From positions 1-39,385 of IMG/VR virus record IMGVR_UViG_3300044525_000005: DNA of 39,385 bases, one strand, 5' to 3'. The stretch is from a virus. Within the stretch, counting starts at the first letter, position 1. Every line of letters starts with the position of its first letter. The notes below the pieces were generated by a model. It saw nothing but the letters and a program-made list of their open reading frames with translations, was not told where the DNA came from and did no database searches. A program made the position numbers and the translations under genes. Positions 1 through 7,612 of the stretch are shown piece after piece.

Positions 1-1635
1 TTTCAGTGTCGGCTCGCTGATTCCTTCCCCGTGGGCCGCTTTTTTGATGTCTTTGCTGGGTGCTTCGAACGCGTCGGCGAGGTAGTCGAGGAGCCATTCT
101 GCGGCGTCGTCCCGGTCGGTGCGTTCCTCGTCGGTGCGTGGCCCGGCGAGTAGTGAGTCTGAGGTGCGGTTGACGGGGCCGAGCCATTCGACGCGGGCGC
201 ATTCGTGTTCGGGGGTGTTGGCTAGCCGGTAGCCGAGGGATTCGGGTTTGGCGGCGAGGTTGCTTTTGGTGGTGGCGAGGACGTATCTGGTGTCGTCGTC
301 GGGGTCGGTGGCGGCGAGGAGTCCGAGTCGGGCTGCGCCGATGATGCCGATGGATCCGCCGCCGCGGTAGATGGCGGATTCACCGCCGGATTTGTTGAGG
401 TGCCGTAGCAGGAGGACGCAGCAGTTGACGCGTTCGGCGAGAGCTGCGAGGGCGGCGAGGACGACGCGTATGTCTTGGTCGCGGTGGGAGTCGACGCGGG
501 TGGGGATGTAGGCCATGAGGACGTCGAAGATGATGAGTTTGACGGATAGGCGGCGGGCTTCGGCTTCGATGATGTCGGTGTCGGCGAGGGTGACGGGTCG
601 AGCTCTGGTGTCGCCTTTGTCGTCGGTGTAGCGGATTTCGATGAGGGCGTAGACCTTGTCAGGGTCGCCTTGGGCGGCGTCGAGGCGGGGGCGGATGGTG
701 TCGGCGAGGCCGTCTTCGGCGGAGAGGAGGAGTACGTTGCCGGGATGTTGGCAGGGGGCGTGGTCGGGCCAGTTGGCTCCGGTGGAGACGCGTGCGGCGA
801 AGTCGATGGAGAGGGTGGATTTGCCGACGGAGGGGTCGCCGTCGAGGATGACGATTTTGCCGAGGGGGAGGTGTCCGGGCCAGAGCCATCGGACGTGTTC
901 GGTTTCGACGGTGGCGAGGGGGGTGGACACGGGGCCGATGTGGCCGTTGAGCCGGGTTTTGTCGGGGGGGTCGATGCGGATGAAGTCGCCTATGCCGTGG
1001 CCGGCGGCGATGTGGTCGGCGGCGTCTTTGCCGGTTCGGGGGCGGAAGACGGCGACGGTGGCGTGGCCGGTGAGGGAGTGGTATACGTCTGCGGCGTGGG
1101 CGGCGCCGGCGGGGTCTTGGTCGGCGATGATGAGGATGTTGCCGCCGTAGAGGGGTGTGGGGTCTACGCGGTTCCATTTTCCTGCGCCCATGGGTGAGCA
1201 GGTGGCGGTGACGCCTTCTTCCTCGAGCGCGTGGACGTCCTTTTCGCCTTCGACGACGAACACCGGTTTATGGTCGGCGACAGCTGCTTTGACTTTTGCC
1301 AGCCGGTACAGCTCGGGCGCGTTTTCGGTGTAGCGCTGGTGGAATCTTTTGTCGGGGGTGCGTCGTACGATGCGGCCGTTGTCGTAGGGGTAGTCGGTGC
1401 CTTTGGGGTTGTCGAACAGGTCGCTGGGGGTGAGGTTGAGCGCGCGGAGGACTGCTTCGGTGGCGCAGCCGGCTTGGCAGTAGATGAGGGTTTGGCCTTC
1501 GATGCCGGTGACGGACAGGGATGGTTGGGTGTCGTCGTGGGCGGGGCATTGCGCAGCCGCTTTCGCCGCGCCTCTGGTTCGGACGGCTCGGCCGTCTCGG
1601 GTGAGGGCGTCGAGGACGCGTTCGTACGCGGTCAT
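1..1635 (-). CDS. Bifunctional DNA primase-helicase (C-terminus cut by window edge)
   Basis: Likely synthesises RNA primers and unwinds DNA at the phage replication fork. I translated 545 residues with no stop before position 1, so the C-terminus is outside the window. Residues C30, H33, C53 and C57 form a CHC2-like primase zinc finger; a TOPRIM core follows with EGEKD at 129-133 and an acidic ADQDPAG near 171-177. The second half is a RepA/DnaB-like RecA-fold ATPase with Walker A GDPSVGKST at about 266-274 and a Walker B strand LIIFD near 367. The ATG at 1635 overlaps the stop of the upstream methyltransferase by ATGA, showing one leftward operon. The very Val/Gly-rich open frames on the opposite strand here are compositional shadows. 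Architecture is clear; only the extent of the C-terminus is unknown. Confidence 0.93.
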   Translation of the reverse strand, partial: MTAYERVLDALTRDGRAVRTRGAAKAAAQCPAHDDTQPSLSVTGIEGQTLIYCQAGCATEAVLRALNLTPSDLFDNPKGTDYPYDNGRIVRRTPDKRFHQRYTENAPELYRLAKVKAAVADHKPVFVVEGEKDVHALEEEGVTATCSPMGAGKWNRVDPTPLYGGNILIIADQDPAGAAHAADVYHSLTGHATVAVFRPRTGKDAADHIAAGHGIGDFIRIDPPDKTRLNGHIGPVSTPLATVETEHVRWLWPGHLPLGKIVILDGDPSVGKSTLSIDFAARVSTGANWPDHAPCQHPGNVLLLSAEDGLADTIRPRLDAAQGDPDKVYALIEIRYTDDKGDTRARPVTLADTDIIEAEARRLSVKLIIFDVLMAYIPTRVDSHRDQDIRVVLAALAALAERVNCCVLLLRHLNKSGGESAIYRGGGSIGIIGAARLGLLAATDPDDDTRYVLATTKSNLAAKPESLGYRLANTPEHECARVEWLGPVNRTSDSLLAGPRTDEERTDRDDAAEWLLDYLADAFEAPSKDIKKAAHGEGISEPTLK

Positions 1636-2615
1636 ACGTCGTCGTGTCCGAACGTCTCCCCGAATAGTCCTTGATCCGCTGCCGACTCGTCGTCGACCGC
1701 TTCCATGTTTTTGATCGCCTGCCGGTAGTAGCTGGGTTTCAGCTCGACCCCGATGCCGAACCTCCCTGATCTGACCGACTCGAACACTTCCGACCCGACG
1801 CCCATGAACGGTGTCAGCACCCGCTCGCCGGGGTTGGACCACAATTGGAGGCATCGTTGGATCACGTCGAGCTGCAGCGGGTGCATGTGTTTCTCGTCGT
1901 CCTCGTCGCGGGCGTCGCGGAAGGGCAGCACGCGGCCGAGGCGGATGTCGTCCCAGAACGCTGACGCGTACTGCCGCCAGATCCAATGCGAGTAGCGGTT
2001 CTCGATCTGCTTGCCTGTCCATCCTCGGTATCGCGTGAGTTCGGCCGGGACTTGCCTCTCCCCGGCGTAGTCCGTCAACCCGGTGGGATGGGGGATGGGG
2101 ATTGGGTTCTCGCCGTGCTTGCGGAACACCAGCAGGTAGTCGGCGGATGCGACTGAGCATCGTGAGGAGTCGTCGACGATGGTGCGGTGGGCGAGGTTTT
2201 TAGCGAGGGTTCGGTTGCGGACGCCGAGGGGTTCTTTCCATATGTGGTAGCGGGCGATGTAGTTGAATCCGATTGCGCGGTGTTGCCGGATGATGTCGCC
2301 GGGGAAGTCGGTCAGGGCGTCGCAGCCTGAGTTGCCGGTGGGCACGTCCATGCAGTGGACTGCGGTCATCCGGCCGGGCATGGTCAGCCGGAATAGCTCT
2401 TCGACGACGTAGGCGTAGTGCTGGAAGAACTCTTCGTAGCTGCGGGAGTTGGACAGGTCACGTTCGCTTGAGGAGTAGTGGTATAGCCCCGCGAACGGCG
2501 GGCTGTATATGGACAGGTGGGTCGAGTCGGCGGGCAGCTTGGCCATGACGTCGATGCAGTCGGCGTTGTAGATGGCCCACCGGTCGGTGATTTGCTGGTC
2601 GATCACGCGAGCCAT
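1632..2615 (-). CDS. Beta-class DNA N6-adenine/N4-cytosine methyltransferase
   Basis: A 327-residue DNA_methylase family enzyme that should transfer a methyl group from S-adenosylmethionine to the exocyclic amine of adenine or cytosine. The catalytic motif IV appears as SPPF at residues 38-41, and the SAM-binding motif I FMGVG at about 270-274 is followed by a typical IGVELKPSYY helix-strand. The order IV then I places it in the beta group. The start ATG at 2615 lies inside the last codons of the SNF2-like helicase gene (13-base overlap), and its stop overlaps the primase start. No restriction enzyme gene is adjacent, so it is probably a solitary methylase protecting phage DNA or marking it. 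Whether it acts on A or C cannot be told from the motif SPPF alone. Confidence 0.9.
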   Translation of the reverse strand: MARVIDQQITDRWAIYNADCIDVMAKLPADSTHLSIYSPPFAGLYHYSSSERDLSNSRSYEEFFQHYAYVVEELFRLTMPGRMTAVHCMDVPTGNSGCDALTDFPGDIIRQHRAIGFNYIARYHIWKEPLGVRNRTLAKNLAHRTIVDDSSRCSVASADYLLVFRKHGENPIPIPHPTGLTDYAGERQVPAELTRYRGWTGKQIENRYSHWIWRQYASAFWDDIRLGRVLPFRDARDEDDEKHMHPLQLDVIQRCLQLWSNPGERVLTPFMGVGSEVFESVRSGRFGIGVELKPSYYRQAIKNMEAVDDESAADQGLFGETFGHDDV

Positions 2616-3988
2616 GGCGGCATCTCCATCGGGGTGGTGAACGCTGTGTCTGGGCGTATGCGGACAGCGGTGTTCATGTGGCCGACCAGAGCGGTGAACA
2701 TGGCGTCGGCTTGGACGGCTTTGCGTTGGAGGTTCGCGAGGATCCCCGCGCCCCCGTCGGTGATGATCATGTCGACGGTGACCGGGTGTGTCTGCCCGAA
2801 CCGCCATGACCGCCGGATCGCTTGGTACATCTGCTCGTAGCTGTGGCTGGGGAAGTAGGTCATGCGGTGGCAGTGCTGCCAGTTCAGTCCGAATGCGCCG
2901 ATCTTCGGCTTGATGACCAGCACCCGGAATTGTCCTGTGGTGAACGCTCGCAGCTTCTCCTCTTTCGCTTCGGTGCTGTCCGATCCGGAGACCTCGACCG
3001 CGCCGGGGATGATCGTGGTGAGTAGCTTCGACTCGTCATTCAGATGGCACCAGGCGACTGCGGAGTCAGCGTCGGCGAGCAGCTCTGCGGCATGCTCGCA
3101 GCGTTCGGTGATCGTGCGGCGCAGCACTTCCCGTTCCTCGGCGAGCCCTGAGGCGGGCACATCGAACAGGGTGTCGGGCCGCGGTGCGCGGGCTTCGACG
3201 GTGGTGATCCGCTGGTCAAGGGGTGGAAGTGTGAACCCGTCGTCATCGAATCCGAAGTCCGACGGTTTGCGGATCGCCCGTGCCCAGGAGGAAACCCATC
3301 GCCAGAAGGCGTCCTGGCCGTGGCCCTTGAAGCGCCAGCCTTCTTTGTTCTTCGCGCCGAACCGTCCGCCGGCGCGGGTGTCGGAAGTGCGTTGTGCGTT
3401 GATGAAGAAGCGGTTGAGCATGTCGATGTGGCCGAGCTGCCCGAGGGCTTCGGACGCGGTGCCGAGCTCGACGTAGTCGTTCGGAGCCGCGGTGGCTGTG
3501 CCCAGTAGCCGGTAGGGCATTTGTCGGAGGAATTCGGTGACGATCGCGCGGCGCACTCCGTCGAAAGCTTTGATCGCTGAGGATTCGTCGCAGACGACAC
3601 CGCCGTAGTCCGCCGGGTTGAACTTCTCGAGACGTTCATAGTTGGTGATGGTGATCGCCGCGGCGACGCTGCCGTCGCGGGACACTGCGGCGTCGATCCC
3701 GCCGAACTTGTCAGCTTCAGCTTTGATCTGGAAACCGACTGCGAGGGGTGTGACCATCAGTACAGGTTTTCCGGTGTGCTCGTGCACGTTCTGAGCCCAC
3801 ACTAGCTCCATGGGGGACTTTCCTAAGCCGCAGTCGGCGAACAGTCCCGCTCGGCCTTGCCGGATCGCCCATTCGGTGAGCGCCCGCTGGAACGGGAACA
3901 GGTAGTCCGGCAGGTAGGTGGGTTCGAATCCGCCCATGTCCCTGAGTTGGGTTTTGGACGCGAGGAAGTCGGCGTAGGCCGCGGTCAT
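2603..3988 (-). CDS. SNF2/DEAD-like superfamily 2 helicase
   Basis: A 461-residue ATP-dependent DNA translocase or helicase. Visible motifs are a Q-like entry region (YLFPFQRALTEWA), Walker A CGLGKS near residues 53-58, motif Ia in VLMVTPLAV, a DESS Walker B (134-137), motif III-like LLGTATAAPND and a C-terminal motif VI QAIRRSWRFGQTHPV, which is typical of SNF2 proteins. ATG at 3988 overlaps the C5 methyltransferase stop by ATGA. It lies between two DNA methyltransferase genes, an arrangement seen in many actinobacteriophage replication operons. It may remodel DNA during replication or help the methylases; the exact substrate is inference. The protein looks intact. Confidence 0.9.
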   Translation of the reverse strand: MTAAYADFLASKTQLRDMGGFEPTYLPDYLFPFQRALTEWAIRQGRAGLFADCGLGKSPMELVWAQNVHEHTGKPVLMVTPLAVGFQIKAEADKFGGIDAAVSRDGSVAAAITITNYERLEKFNPADYGGVVCDESSAIKAFDGVRRAIVTEFLRQMPYRLLGTATAAPNDYVELGTASEALGQLGHIDMLNRFFINAQRTSDTRAGGRFGAKNKEGWRFKGHGQDAFWRWVSSWARAIRKPSDFGFDDDGFTLPPLDQRITTVEARAPRPDTLFDVPASGLAEEREVLRRTITERCEHAAELLADADSAVAWCHLNDESKLLTTIIPGAVEVSGSDSTEAKEEKLRAFTTGQFRVLVIKPKIGAFGLNWQHCHRMTYFPSHSYEQMYQAIRRSWRFGQTHPVTVDMIITDGGAGILANLQRKAVQADAMFTALVGHMNTAVRIRPDTAFTTPMEMPPWLA

Positions 3989-5070
3989 GCGCCACCCGCC
4001 ACGACGGACATGTAAGCGTTGTGGCAGATGGGCTGCCAGTCGAGGCGCAGCAGGTGCCCGAGCACGGCGACGGCGAGAAGTGGCGGCATGGCGTCCCCGA
4101 CTTGCCGGAACTGCGCTGTGCGGGAGCCTCGCCACGGGTAGCCGTGCGGGAATGATTGCAGGGTCGCGGCCTCTTCTATCGTGACGCGGACAGACTGCTC
4201 ACCGAACTGCCGCTGCCCGCCGGCGCGATCACGGTGGCCAGGTCCAGCGACCCATGACGCTGTGCGCGCTTTAGACGTGATGACAGGTGCCGGTCGGTCA
4301 GCTCGGGTGTCGGGGCGCTCGCCGTGCCGCTCATTCATCCCTGCGCCCCGGTGTAGCCGGTACGCGCGCAAGTCCGCGTGCCCGAGCGCTTGCGCCATGG
4401 TGACGCACGGCAGCAGGTCCTCGCCGAACAGGTCCGGCGCGGGTGTGACGCCAGCGCGGTATCTGTGATGTGTCGCGGGTGGCCTGCCGACGTCGTGCAG
4501 CGTGGTCAGCGAGGCGGTGAGGATTGCCCGGTCGCGGGTCTGCGGAACCCCGTACATCTCAGCGTCCAGAATCCCTGCCCACACGCGGTAGCCGAGGCCA
4601 CGCATCCATTCGGCGAGCCTCTCGAAGAAGGGCAGCACGGCGGGCACCTGCTCTAACGCGACCCACGTCGGGCGTAGCGCGAGCACAGCGCGGACGATTT
4701 CCAGCACGAGTGGTGACCGTTCGTCGTGCCAGCCTTCACCCGGGTAGGGAACCCATTCGCCGCGCTCAGCGACCAGTGCGAGGTGTGCGAAGATCGCGGG
4801 CTGGTCGAGCAGGCCGCGGCGCTTGCCTGCCCTGGACCATGCTTGGCAGGGTGCTGACGCGATGTACCCCCATGCGCGTAGCGCGCCCTCGCGGGGCAGG
4901 GTTGTGACGTCGGATGGGACACGCCCATGGCCTGCGGCCAGCGCTGTGGCGCACGCGTGCTTGTCCTTCTCGTAGCCGATGACGCCCTTGACGCCGAGCG
5001 TCCGCGCGCCCTCGTCCCACCCGCCCGGTCCCGCGAAGTCCTCAATGATTAGTCCGTAGCACGAACTCAT
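3985..5070 (-). CDS. DNA (cytosine-5) methyltransferase
   Basis: A 361-residue C5-cytosine methylase. Conserved motifs are in canonical order: motif I DFAGPGGWDEG (11-21), motif IV with the catalytic cysteine in APCQAW (PCQ 74-76), a motif VI variant LEQVPA in place of the usual ENV (E140), motif VIII QTRDR (177-181), and motif X VGDAMPP near the C-terminus. The target-recognition region lies between about 200 and 310. I chose the ATG at 5070 over an upstream start because it overlaps the WhiB stop as TGATG and brings motif I near the N-terminus, as is usual. No cognate restriction endonuclease is next to it, so protection of phage DNA from host restriction is the likely role. Its sequence specificity is not predictable here. 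Confidence 0.93.
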   Translation of the reverse strand: MSSCYGLIIEDFAGPGGWDEGARTLGVKGVIGYEKDKHACATALAAGHGRVPSDVTTLPREGALRAWGYIASAPCQAWSRAGKRRGLLDQPAIFAHLALVAERGEWVPYPGEGWHDERSPLVLEIVRAVLALRPTWVALEQVPAVLPFFERLAEWMRGLGYRVWAGILDAEMYGVPQTRDRAILTASLTTLHDVGRPPATHHRYRAGVTPAPDLFGEDLLPCVTMAQALGHADLRAYRLHRGAGMNERHGERPDTRADRPAPVITSKARTASWVAGPGHRDRAGGQRQFGEQSVRVTIEEAATLQSFPHGYPWRGSRTAQFRQVGDAMPPLLAVAVLGHLLRLDWQPICHNAYMSVVAGGA

Positions 5071-5285
5071 CACTGATCCCCCCCATTCCGGATCCGGTCC
5101 CGTGCGCGGGTGGTCAGTCCGCCCCACACACCTTGCCGCTCATCATGCTCGAGCGCGTAGGCGAGGCACTGCTCACGGACTCCGCACCGGCCGCAGACTC
5201 TGATCACGGCCGACTCCGGATGCACGGGGGGGTACCAGAATTCGGGGCCGATCTGAGCGCACAAGGCAGAGCCCATCCACGACAC
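5070..5285 (-). CDS. WhiB-family iron-sulfur transcription regulator
   Basis: A 71-residue WhiB-like protein. The four cluster-ligand cysteines are present in ALCAQ, RVCGRCGVREQC (C-x2-C-x5-C), followed by the family turn GVWGG and an Arg-rich DNA-contact tail. WhiB proteins bind a [4Fe-4S] cluster and partner the principal sigma factor of Actinobacteria; phage versions are known to act on host division and superinfection. An upstream reading frame exists, but the only in-frame start codons before this GTG lie inside the upstream gene, so GTG at 5285 is preferred. That start sits inside a perfect 14-base-pair hairpin (5281-5313), which may control its translation. Stop and next start overlap as TGATG. 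Confidence 0.88.
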   Translation of the reverse strand: MSWMGSALCAQIGPEFWYPPVHPESAVIRVCGRCGVREQCLAYALEHDERQGVWGGLTTRARDRIRNGGDQ

Positions 5286-5313
5286 GTCGTCCCGCCGCTC
5301 GGGACGACGTGTC
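5281..5313. promoter_or_regulatory. Perfect 14-bp inverted repeat over the WhiB start
   Basis: GACACGTCGTCCCG at 5281-5294 is exactly repeated in inverted form at 5300-5313 with a five-base loop. On the leftward transcript the 3' arm includes the region just before the GTG start of WhiB and the start codon itself, so a folded RNA would hide the ribosome site. As DNA the same palindrome could be an operator for a dimeric regulator, including WhiB partners. There is no T-run after it, so it is not an ordinary terminator. The match is seen directly; the function is inference. Confidence 0.7.
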
Positions 5314-5412
5314 CGCCGCGGAGGTTTCCTAACGGGCTTGGCTAGGTACGACTGCGCCGTCGCTGAGAGTCCCCCGCCGCCGTTCGGCTTACCCCGCTCC
5401 GCGCTCCCGCGG

Positions 5413-5823
5413 TCAGTCGGCGACGGCGCGCCATTCACCCGCGAACTCCCGCTGCCGCCCCACCCGGTACGTGCCAGGCGCGATCTGGAAATCACCGTGC
5501 TCGTCATGATGCAGCAGCACCGGTAGCTCAGCCTCCTCCGGAACCGTGAGGATGCCGATCACCAGTGAATCCGTGCGACTGGTGACGAAGTCGAACTGGC
5601 CTGGGCCGTGCAGCGAATGCGTGTGACCGCCCTGCCCGCTCAGCAACACGACACCATCACGCGGGATCGGGGTTTCAGCGGCCTTCGTCGTGATCCTCAG
5701 AACGCTGATGTCACCTTGCGCGCAGGCCCGGCTGATCAGCGGGACGAGCATGTCGCGGTCGAGGTAGTCCAGCGGCTCCTTGCCGTGGACCGCGATCGCG
5801 TCTGCCAGAGTGAAAACTCTCAT
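5413..5823 (-). CDS. Companion protein of the DUF6745 gene (RQREF tail), unknown function
   Basis: A 136-residue soluble protein with no catalytic motif that I recognise. The N-terminus (MRVFTLADAIAVHGKEPLDY) looks like a helical cap, the middle has a Gly/His-rich turn GQGGHTHSLHGPG near residues 63-75, and the C-terminus IAPGTYRVGRQREFAGEW is a beta-hairpin-like stretch. From memory, small proteins ending in a YxVxRQREY-type tail are often encoded beside DUF6745 genes in actinomycetes and other bacteria; that recollection needs a database check. It follows the DUF6745 gene after 42 bases with a good AAAGGAA ribosome site, so the two are probably co-expressed and may form a complex. Function unknown. 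Confidence 0.75.
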   Translation of the reverse strand: MRVFTLADAIAVHGKEPLDYLDRDMLVPLISRACAQGDISVLRITTKAAETPIPRDGVVLLSGQGGHTHSLHGPGQFDFVTSRTDSLVIGILTVPEEAELPVLLHHDEHGDFQIAPGTYRVGRQREFAGEWRAVAD

Positions 5824-5865
5824 AACGGGTTCCTTTCATCTGTTGGGGGTCCTGGGTAGGACCAT

Positions 5866-7245
5866 CTATCGGCGGTGCTCCAACTGCCGGTACGCCTCCA
5901 CTGGCCAGTCGTACAAATCAGCGGCGGCGGCGACGGGGTCGGTGTGGTGCGCTGGCACGGGCAGCCCGAACCTGCGCCGCTCACCGCCACGCTCGACGGT
6001 GCCGTTCACGCAGAGCAGTATCCGCGCCGGTTCCGCATAAAGGTTTTCCAGTTCGGATGGGAGGTCGTACAGGCCGATACAGTGCGGCGCGTTGCCAGGG
6101 TCAGCGCACTCAGCGACCAACTTGAGACCCGCCTCGCGGATGAAAACATCCCATCCCATACGCTCGATCGCGCAGCGCCGTATCTCAGCGTTCGACTCAC
6201 GCAAGATTCGACTGACACTCCACCCTGGGTCGAGCAGGTCTGATGGCACGCGAGTGCCGTGCCATGCGTGGATTCCCCACCCGTCAGGCCAGGCGATTGC
6301 CGGACCGGTTTCGCAGTGCAGCCTATTCTGCGGATCGCGAAGCAGGACCACGGGGTGCTCGGTGAGGACCGCAAACGTGGTGAACGGCCACCACCAGCCA
6401 GCGCTCCTAGCAATTATTTGCTGTCCGTGGATCAGCGATAGCCCTTTAACTTCAAGGCGCTCCATCATGCTGAGCCATGAGTAATAGCCCGCCCAGAATT
6501 GTCCGGCTATGACATTAGTCCACCAGTCGCTCACCTGGTCGCTCACCTGGGCGCGCACCTGGTCGCCCACCTGGGCGCGCACCTGGTCGTCCACCTGGGC
6601 GTCCACCTGGGCGTCCACCTGGGCGCCCACCTGGTCGCCCACCTGGGCGTCCACCTGGTCGTACACCTGGTCGTCCACCTGGGCGTACACCTGGTCGTCC
6701 ACCTGGGCGCGCACCTGGGCGTCCACCTGGGCGTACACCCGGGCGTACACCTGGGCGCGCACCTGGTCGTCCACCTGGGCGTCCACCTGGTCGTCCACCT
6801 GGTCGTCCACCTGGGCGTGCACCTGGGCGTCCACCTGGTCGTCCACCTGGGCGCGCACCTGGTCGTCCACCTGGGCGCGCACCTGGGCGTCCACCTGGTC
6901 GTACACCTGGGCGTACACCTGGGCGCGCACCTGGGCGTCCACCTGGTCGTACACCTGGTCGTCCACCTGGGCGTACACCTGGTCGTCCACCTGGGCGCGC
7001 ACCTGGTATGCGGTGACAATCCCTGGGGTGACTGCCTGACCGATGACACCAGCCCACGGCGAGCCTAACCAGATCATGAACTGCGGCGGATCAAGCCCGG
7101 CTGCCTCATATGCGAGGCGAACTCCACGCTCGGCCTCCACGTGATCAGAGGGCTCGGTCGAGAGACCATGCGCAAGCCACTCGTCACGAACCTCCGGCAG
7201 CATCGCTAGTTGCTCAGTGGTCAGTGCATTGATCAGTTTAGTCAT
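5866..7245 (-). CDS. DUF6745-like protein with 40 tetrapeptide repeats
   Basis: A 459-residue protein in three parts. Residues 1-80 resemble the N-terminal part of DUF6745 proteins (LAYEAAGLDPPQFMIWLGSP). Residues about 81-240 are forty uninterrupted copies of a four-residue unit Q-V-x-[A/D], where x is D, R, Y, G, H or S; one copy has R in place of Q. Residues 241-459 are rich in Trp and carry family-like segments such as LRDPQNRLHCETGPA and DGWGIHAWHGTRVP. No enzyme motif, signal peptide or membrane span is visible. Its start overlaps the upstream gene by ATGACTAA, and the RQREF companion follows. DUF6745 has no established function; the repeat might be a long solenoid or helical spacer. 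Family assignment is from pattern memory, moderately sure. Confidence 0.8.
   Translation of the reverse strand: MTKLINALTTEQLAMLPEVRDEWLAHGLSTEPSDHVEAERGVRLAYEAAGLDPPQFMIWLGSPWAGVIGQAVTPGIVTAYQVRAQVDDQVYAQVDDQVYDQVDAQVRAQVYAQVYDQVDAQVRAQVDDQVRAQVDDQVDAQVHAQVDDQVDDQVDAQVDDQVRAQVYARVYAQVDAQVRAQVDDQVYAQVDDQVYDQVDAQVGDQVGAQVDAQVDAQVDDQVRAQVGDQVRAQVSDQVSDWWTNVIAGQFWAGYYSWLSMMERLEVKGLSLIHGQQIIARSAGWWWPFTTFAVLTEHPVVLLRDPQNRLHCETGPAIAWPDGWGIHAWHGTRVPSDLLDPGWSVSRILRESNAEIRRCAIERMGWDVFIREAGLKLVAECADPGNAPHCIGLYDLPSELENLYAEPARILLCVNGTVERGGERRRFGLPVPAHHTDPVAAAADLYDWPVEAYRQLEHRR
6526..7005. repeat. 12-bp minisatellite, 40 tandem units
   Basis: Exactly 480 bases made of 40 in-register 12-mers. On the coding (minus) strand each unit is CAGGTG followed by a variable NNC codon and then GAC or GCC. 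The CAGGTG half is invariant except in one unit (CGGGTG). Because the unit is a multiple of three, copy-number change keeps the reading frame of the host gene. Several other frames on both strands are also open through the tract simply because of the repeat; they are not genes. Confidence 0.97.
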
Positions 7246-7612
7246 TGCGTTCCCTCTCGACTGCGGACGCCTCTGCGGCGAGGGACAACTGGTTGTCGGC
7301 TTCGGCTCGGGCGGCGGCGAGGTTTTCCTCGGCGGCGGTGAGCATCTTGTCAGCGAGGTCGGCGTCCACTTCGGTGATCCGGTCTGCGGCGATGGTGTGG
7401 ACGCGTGTGACGGTGCCGTCCTTGTCGGTGTGGGCGACTTGGGTGCATGTTCCGGCGAGGATGTAGTGGACGGTTTCGCCGAGTTGCAGGGCGTGTGGCG
7501 AGACTTTGAGGGCTTCGCTGAGCCCGTCGCCTGCCCTGGTTATGCGGACCACGGATGCGCTGACGTGGCTGGTTTCGAAGAGGGGGAGTGTGGGCTCGGG
7601 TCGCTTGGTCAT
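7238..7612 (-). CDS. Conserved phage protein of unknown function
   Basis: A 124-residue acidic protein. The first 80 residues are beta-rich (SVVRITRAGDGLSEALKV, HYILAGTCTQVAHTDKDG) and the C-terminal 35 residues form a charged Ala-rich helix likely to be coiled coil. ATG at 7612 overlaps the RusA stop by ATGA, and the stop overlaps the DUF6745 start by eight bases, so it is translationally coupled on both sides. The position next to RusA, RecT-like and exonuclease genes suggests a role in DNA metabolism, but no motif shows one. Confidence 0.75.
   Translation of the reverse strand: MTKRPEPTLPLFETSHVSASVVRITRAGDGLSEALKVSPHALQLGETVHYILAGTCTQVAHTDKDGTVTRVHTIAADRITEVDADLADKMLTAAEENLAAARAEADNQLSLAAEASAVERERND

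Noticed and set aside
670-1197. Rightward frame of Gly/Val-rich protein
   Set aside because: Antisense to the primase-helicase, whose CHC2, TOPRIM and Walker motifs are plain on the minus strand.
6499-7068. Several open frames on both strands over the repeat tract, and the look of a CRISPR array
   Set aside because: They stay open only because of the 12-bp repeat. There are no constant repeats with unique spacers of 25-40 bases, so it is not CRISPR, and only the minus-strand frame has conserved flanks.
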